From contig JAJZSX010000057.1 in assembly GCA_021849435.1 (NCBI GenBank), positions 1 through 7,787 of the forward strand: a stretch of 7,787 nt of DNA. Reading direction: 5' to 3'. Within the stretch, counting starts at the first letter, position 1. Each line of letters begins with the position of its first letter. The notes under the pieces were generated by a model. It saw only the letters and a list, made by a program, of their open reading frames with translations. It was not told where the DNA came from and did no database searches. Source of the stretch: Actinomycetes bacterium. GTDB lineage: Bacteria; Actinomycetota; Acidimicrobiia; Acidimicrobiales; RAAP-2. Positions 5,065 through 7,787 of this stretch are shown here, one piece after another. The translations under genes were made by a program, and so were the position numbers.

Positions 5065-5975
5065 CACGCACTCCGTCGCAACCGCCACGAACCAGCCCAA
5101 TGCTGACCCGGTTCCAGCACCACGATGTCCTTGCCGCTGCGCAGGGCGTCGGGCGGGCAGGTCATCGGCTCGACTGCGACGGCGGTGCGCCGACGACCCC
5201 GCTCGAGCGTGTCGCCGGTGAAGACCTGCACATAGGGGAAGTTGCGATCCATCGAGAGCTCGACCGCGCCGCCAGCCGCGTCGATAACCGAGACGGTCGC
5301 CAGCCCGAAGTCGTCGCGCATCAGCTCGGTGTAGGTGACGTCCAATTCATGTCCCGAGAGCGACTTGCGCTGGGAAAAATCCAAGAGGTTGCCGGCCACG
5401 GGGAGGATTTCTCCGGTGGGCAGGCGTCGGTCATTGACCGCCACGTAGGCCCGAGCGGGAACTTCGAGCTGGGCGCCTTCGATAGTGGGCGTCGTCACGG
5501 CGAGGTAGGGATGAAAGCCAACGCCAAAGGGGATCGGCACGTCGTCACGATTGGTGACGGTGGTCGTCACAGTCAAGCCGAGCGAGCCCAGGTGATAGGC
5601 CACAGCCACCTCCGACAGAAACGGATAGCCGGGTGTGGGGTGCAGCAGGAGCGACAGCACGCAGCGGTTCTGGTTCACGGCCTCGATACGAAAGGGCCGC
5701 CACCGCACGATGCCGTGGATCGCCGTGTCATTTGTGACGTCGTCAACGGGGGCGTGGGCCTCGCGCTCTGAGAAGGCCCACGGTCCGTCGCCCATTCGAT
5801 TGGGCCAGGGATAGAGCAGCTGGCCGTGAGCGCCCCGCGGCACCTCGTCGCCGGCGAAGCCTTCGATCACACTGACGCCGCCGCGCACGTACGTGCGCAG
5901 CGTCGCACCGACTTCGGTGACCACCGCCCGCTGGTCGCCGTGGGCAATGGCGATCTGCTCACCCGAGGGAAGCAT
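5064..5975 (-). CDS. aldose 1-epimerase (mutarotase) family protein
   Basis: A 303-residue cytoplasmic enzyme of the galactose-mutarotase superfamily, which interconverts alpha and beta anomers of aldoses. Family landmarks are in order: LYPWPNRMGDG at 54-64 with Asn59-Arg60, AIHG at 85-88 with His87, GFHPYL at 153-158 with His155 as the expected general acid, DVTYTEL at 212-218, VQVFTGD at 249-255, and VAVEPMTCPPDAL at 266-278 with Glu269 as the expected general base. The spacing and the PWPNR/AVEPMTCPPDA motifs resemble the YihR-like subgroup. The ATG at 5975 has an SD-like GAAGAAGGGA run ending 7 nt upstream. A TAGGTT -10 at 6006-6011 is a plausible promoter. Its stop overlaps the start of the SDR gene, so the two form an operon. 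It faces away from surE across 56 bp. Confidence 0.9.
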   Translation of the reverse strand: MLPSGEQIAIAHGDQRAVVTEVGATLRTYVRGGVSVIEGFAGDEVPRGAHGQLLYPWPNRMGDGPWAFSEREAHAPVDDVTNDTAIHGIVRWRPFRIEAVNQNRCVLSLLLHPTPGYPFLSEVAVAYHLGSLGLTVTTTVTNRDDVPIPFGVGFHPYLAVTTPTIEGAQLEVPARAYVAVNDRRLPTGEILPVAGNLLDFSQRKSLSGHELDVTYTELMRDDFGLATVSVIDAAGGAVELSMDRNFPYVQVFTGDTLERGRRRTAVAVEPMTCPPDALRSGKDIVVLEPGQHWAGSWRLRRSA

Positions 5976-6005
5976 GCATTGGTCCCTTCTTCCTCACTGC
6001 CCCGT

Positions 6006-6011
6006 AACCTA
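6006..6011 (-). promoter_or_regulatory. possible -10 element (TAGGTT) for the epimerase/SDR operon
   Basis: TAGGTT on the minus strand would give transcription start near 5999 and a leader of about 24 nt that contains the SD-like GAAGAAGGGA. A second candidate, TACGAT at 6020-6025, overlaps the surE -10 on the opposite strand. No -35 consensus accompanies either. Confidence 0.45.
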
Positions 6012-6018
6012 CGCCCGT

Positions 6019-6024
6019 TATCGT
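6019..6024 (+). promoter_or_regulatory. possible -10 element (TATCGT) for a leaderless surE mRNA
   Basis: TATCGT ends 7 nt before the surE ATG, the spacing expected if transcription starts at or next to the start codon. The short stretch between has no SD. The surE start codon is certain from the protein N-terminus, which makes this the best-anchored leaderless candidate in the window. Confidence 0.5.
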
Positions 6025-6031
6025 ACGCAGT

Positions 6032-6883
6032 ATGCGACTACTGCTTACTAACGACGATGGTGTCGGTGCACCGGGCATCGCCGTGCTTGCCCGCCACGTG
6101 GCGCGATGGATCGACGACGCGCCCAACGACGAGATTCGCGAGGCGATGGTCGTCGCGCCGCACACCAACTATTCGGGAATGTCGGCGGCGGTGGGTGACC
6201 TCTTCGACCATCCGTCCGTCGAGTATCGGCGACACCACATCGCCGGCGCCGAATCGATCGCCGCGTACGGTCTCGAGGCGCCTCCAGCGCTGTGCGCTCT
6301 TCTCGGAGCGCTTGGCAGTTTCAACTTCCAGCCGGACGTCATCATCTCGGGCATCAACGCCGGCGCCAACGTGGGACGCAGCGTGCTGCACTCGGGCACG
6401 GTGGGAGCGATACTGACCGGTGCCCAGGTGGGCCTGTCCGGCATGGCGATCTCTGTTCAGTGGGGCGAAGACGTCCACTTCGACACCGCCGGGGCCGTGG
6501 CCATGGAAGTACTCGAACACCTGATGGCCGCGCCGAGTCGCACCCTGTGGAACCTCAACGTGCCCAACCTGACCGCGGCGGAGCTGCGAGGGGTGAAGCG
6601 AGGACGGATCTCCACGGCCGGAATCTTGAAGTCCGCCGGACCGCAGGCCGGCGGCGAACCTCTCGCCGACGAGGGTCAGATGCCGCTGCGAATCGGCGCG
6701 GCGACGCCTGAATTAGGAGACGTCAGCGACGAGGCGGCCGACGATGACGGAGCCCTGGTCGCCGCAGGCTACGCGTCGCTGACGCCGCTGCGTGGTCCCC
6801 ACGAGGACACCAACACCGCCCTCGACGACACGTTAAACCTGGCCCTGGGCGCCATCACGCGCCACCTGCACGCGCGGCGCTAG
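6032..6883 (+). CDS. surE: 5'/3'-nucleotidase SurE
   Basis: A 283-residue survival protein E, a divalent-metal-dependent phosphatase that removes phosphate from nucleoside monophosphates in the cytoplasm and is linked to stress survival in other bacteria. The N-terminus MRLLLTNDDG is canonical, with metal ligands Asp8 and Asp9. Ser48 in NYSGMSAAV and Asn109 in SGINAGANVG complete the expected metal site, and LHSGTVGAILTG follows at 119-130. WNLNVPN near 172-178 matches the conserved NVP segment. Residues 225-240 form an acidic stretch before the C-terminal strand that carries SLTPL. Length is within the usual SurE range. The ATG has no SD and a -10-like TATCGT ends 7 nt upstream, so leaderless translation is likely. 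The TAG stop shares CTAG with the convergent arfB stop. Confidence 0.95.
   Translation: MRLLLTNDDGVGAPGIAVLARHVARWIDDAPNDEIREAMVVAPHTNYSGMSAAVGDLFDHPSVEYRRHHIAGAESIAAYGLEAPPALCALLGALGSFNFQPDVIISGINAGANVGRSVLHSGTVGAILTGAQVGLSGMAISVQWGEDVHFDTAGAVAMEVLEHLMAAPSRTLWNLNVPNLTAAELRGVKRGRISTAGILKSAGPQAGGEPLADEGQMPLRIGAATPELGDVSDEAADDDGALVAAGYASLTPLRGPHEDTNTALDDTLNLALGAITRHLHARR
6880..6883. other. shared CTAG containing both convergent stop codons
   Basis: The surE stop is TAG at 6881-6883 and the arfB stop is TAG read on the opposite strand at 6880-6882. Both sit in one palindromic CTAG, so the two genes overlap by 4 bp and there is no intergenic space for a terminator; the 3' ends of both mRNAs must run into the opposite gene. 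Confidence 0.9.
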
Positions 6884-7332
6884 TCGTCGTCGGCGCGTCT
6901 TTGGGACTTGAGGCGCGAGCGCGCCTTCTTGTCATCGAGGCGACGCTCACGCGACGCGCGCGTGGGCTTGGTGTCGCGGCGCGGCGTCACGGGCGTCAGG
7001 GCCACCGCGAGGCGCTCGCCCAGCTGGTTCAGCGCGGCGCTGCGGTTCATCGACTGGGAGCGGAACCGGCTGGCGCTCGAGCGCACAACGGGACCCAGCG
7101 CGTCCAAGAGGCGCGCCCGATCCGGCTCGCTCAGTGAGGCGGCGTTGGCGACGTCGAGCGTCGCGACCACCCTCGTGCGCGAGCGATTGGCGTGTTGACC
7201 CCCCGGCCCACTCGACGTCGTGGTGCGAATCTCCACGTCGTCGGCCGCTATCAACGCGCGCCCCACCTGAATAGAGCCGTCGTCTCGTACCTGTGCCGAC
7301 ACGCCGACATGGCCACCGGAGGCTGGACTCAC
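6880..7332 (-). CDS. arfB: alternative ribosome-rescue factor ArfB (GGQ peptidyl-tRNA hydrolase)
   Basis: A 150-residue, stop-codon-independent release factor that hydrolyses peptidyl-tRNA on ribosomes stalled at the end of broken mRNAs. The catalytic GGQ is at 44-46 in SSGPGGQHANRSRTRV, typical of ArfB/YaeJ rather than RF1 or RF2, whose codon-recognition domain is absent. Residues 60-115 complete the small alpha/beta domain, with FRSQSMNRSAAL matching the family's R-S-Q-..-NR-AAL motif. The tail from about 120 is very basic (TKPTRASRERRLDDKKARSRLK) and is the part that enters the empty mRNA channel in E. coli YaeJ. The start is a GTG at 7332 with no SD; TAGGCT ends 6 nt upstream, so a leaderless mRNA is likely. 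A GTG at codon 11 is a less likely alternative. It converges with surE with a 4-bp overlap. Confidence 0.93.
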   Translation of the reverse strand: MSPASGGHVGVSAQVRDDGSIQVGRALIAADDVEIRTTTSSGPGGQHANRSRTRVVATLDVANAASLSEPDRARLLDALGPVVRSSASRFRSQSMNRSAALNQLGERLAVALTPVTPRRDTKPTRASRERRLDDKKARSRLKSQRRADDD

Positions 7333-7338
7333 GACGTC

Positions 7339-7344
7339 AGCCTA
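7339..7344 (-). promoter_or_regulatory. -10 element (TAGGCT) for a leaderless arfB mRNA
   Basis: TAGGCT on the minus strand, then 6 nt, then the GTG start at 7332. Hexamer and spacing are identical to those before the secreted-protein gene at 2414. It forms the left arm of an inverted repeat with the -10 of the divergent dehydrogenase gene. Confidence 0.5.
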
Positions 7345-7371
7345 CCGAGCGCTCGCGAAGCGACCGGTAGG
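7341..7371. repeat. 7-bp inverted repeat spanning two divergent -10 elements
   Basis: CCTACCG at 7341-7347 is mirrored by CGGTAGG at 7365-7371 with a 17-nt spacer. Each arm overlaps one of the two outward-facing -10 hexamers (arfB and the methylmalonate-semialdehyde dehydrogenase gene). The 8-bp palindrome GAGCGCTC at 7347-7354 lies just inside the left arm. It may be promoter symmetry alone or an operator controlling both genes. Confidence 0.45.
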
Positions 7372-7373
7372 GT
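7368..7373 (+). promoter_or_regulatory. possible -10 element (TAGGGT) for the mmsA-like gene
   Basis: TAGGGT would place transcription start near 7380, leaving a leader of about 15 nt that holds the SD-like GAAAGAGG (7383-7390). No -35 consensus is visible. Confidence 0.45.
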
Positions 7374-7394
7374 GGACATCGAGAAAGAGGACCC

Positions 7395-7787
7395 ATGACT
7401 ACCATCCCCCACTTCGTCAACGGCCAACGAAAAGAGGGTGAGGGTACCCTTCCTGTCTTCAATCCGGCGACCGGCGAGGTCCGCGCCCACGTGCCCGTTC
7501 CCGATCCCGCCTTCGTCGACGACGTCGTGGCCTCCGCCCGCGCGGCCTGGGCGACGTGGCGCTCGTCGACTCTCTCGCAGCGCACCAACATCCTCTTCAC
7601 GTTTCGTCAGCTCCTCGTCGAGCACGCCGACGAATTGGCCGCACTCATCACCGCCGAGCACGGCAAGACGCTGGCCGACGCCCACGGCGAAATCGCACGG
7701 GGACTCGAGAACGTCGAGTACGCATGCGGTCTCACCGAGCACTTGAAGGGCGGATTCTCCGCACAAGTGGCCGCGGCCGGAGACGTG
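7395..7787 (+). CDS. mmsA: methylmalonate-semialdehyde dehydrogenase (CoA-acylating), 5' part only
   Basis: The first 131 codons of an ALDH-superfamily enzyme, open at the window end; the family is usually about 500 residues, so the cofactor and catalytic regions are not seen. The N-terminal part is diagnostic: HFVNGQRKEG at 6-15, VFNPATGEV at 21-29, and above all AEHGKTLADAHGEIARGLENVEYACG (from about 86), which marks the malonate/methylmalonate-semialdehyde dehydrogenases (valine and inositol breakdown, giving propionyl-CoA or acetyl-CoA) and not ordinary aldehyde dehydrogenases. The ATG at 7395 is preceded by GAAAGAGG with a 4-nt gap and by a TAGGGT -10. It is divergent from arfB with 62 bp between starts. 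Whether valine- or inositol-pathway genes follow cannot be seen, so the physiological substrate is open. Confidence 0.9.
   Translation, partial: MTTIPHFVNGQRKEGEGTLPVFNPATGEVRAHVPVPDPAFVDDVVASARAAWATWRSSTLSQRTNILFTFRQLLVEHADELAALITAEHGKTLADAHGEIARGLENVEYACGLTEHLKGGFSAQVAAAGDV

Noticed and set aside
4318..5106. 262-codon plus-strand ORF across the SDR gene
   Set aside because: Antisense to a complete SDR with all catalytic residues; His/Arg/Gly-rich product.
5100..5771. 223-codon plus-strand ORF across the epimerase gene
   Set aside because: Antisense to a complete aldose 1-epimerase; no domain recognised.
6038..6520. 160-codon minus-strand ORF inside surE
   Set aside because: Antisense to surE, whose reading frame is certain from its motifs.
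7329..7766. 145-codon minus-strand ORF opposite the start of the mmsA-like gene
   Set aside because: Antisense to a diagnostic ALDH N-terminus; it also spans the arfB/mmsA promoter region.
1..7787. CRISPR array, transposon ends, phage genes or tandem repeats
   Set aside because: Read on both strands; no regularly spaced repeats, transposase or phage-like genes, or attachment-site duplications were seen.

Overview
The window looks like a piece of chromosome from a GC-rich actinobacterium, most plausibly in or near the class Acidimicrobiia. The evidence is the high GC content outside one intergenic region, a clpS gene coupled to a DUF2017 gene, small DUF6131- and DUF6458-type membrane proteins, a SurE/ArfB/methylmalonate-semialdehyde dehydrogenase neighbourhood, and starts that look leaderless. 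The lineage is inferred from gene content and base composition, not from a phylogenetic marker. I see no phage gene, transposase, CRISPR array or toxin-antitoxin pair. It reads as an ordinary housekeeping and catabolic region with some interesting small-scale architecture.

Layout: (1) 1-1672, plus strand: the 3' part of tRNA-His(GTG), a complete aldehyde dehydrogenase and a complete tRNA-Lys(CTT). (2) 1710-3113, minus strand: a secreted protein with an LppX/LprG-like look but no lipobox cysteine, and two very small membrane proteins (51 and 93 aa) that probably form one transcript. The 51-aa gene is easily missed because of its length. (3) 3114-3400: a conspicuously AT-richer intergenic region with two perfect 8-bp inverted repeats. 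(4) 3401-4140, minus strand: clpS (N-end-rule adaptor) followed by a DUF2017 gene, with stop and start overlapping as TGATG. (5) 4345-5975, minus strand: an aldose 1-epimerase-like gene followed by a short-chain dehydrogenase/reductase, again overlapping as TGATG. (6) 6032-6883, plus strand: surE, facing away from the epimerase across a 56-bp gap. (7) 6880-7332, minus strand: arfB, convergent with surE and sharing the CTAG tetranucleotide in which both stop codons lie. (8) 7395-7787, plus strand: the first 131 codons of a methylmalonate-semialdehyde dehydrogenase, cut by the window end.

How the genes relate: the epimerase/SDR pair is a tight two-gene unit that would make sense as a mutarotase plus sugar dehydrogenase, but the substrate is not readable from sequence. 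ClpS, ArfB and SurE are independent quality-control or stress functions (N-degron delivery to Clp protease, rescue of stalled ribosomes, nucleotide dephosphorylation). The two aldehyde dehydrogenases belong to different subfamilies and are not linked.

The most useful pattern is regulatory. Three genes (the secreted protein, surE and arfB) have a TANNNT -10-like hexamer ending 6 or 7 nt before the start codon and no Shine-Dalgarno sequence, as expected for leaderless mRNAs. Four genes carry a -10-like hexamer of the form TAGGnT. Genes with real leaders (DUF6458, epimerase, methylmalonate-semialdehyde dehydrogenase) instead have a Shine-Dalgarno sequence. I found no convincing new multi-gene system.
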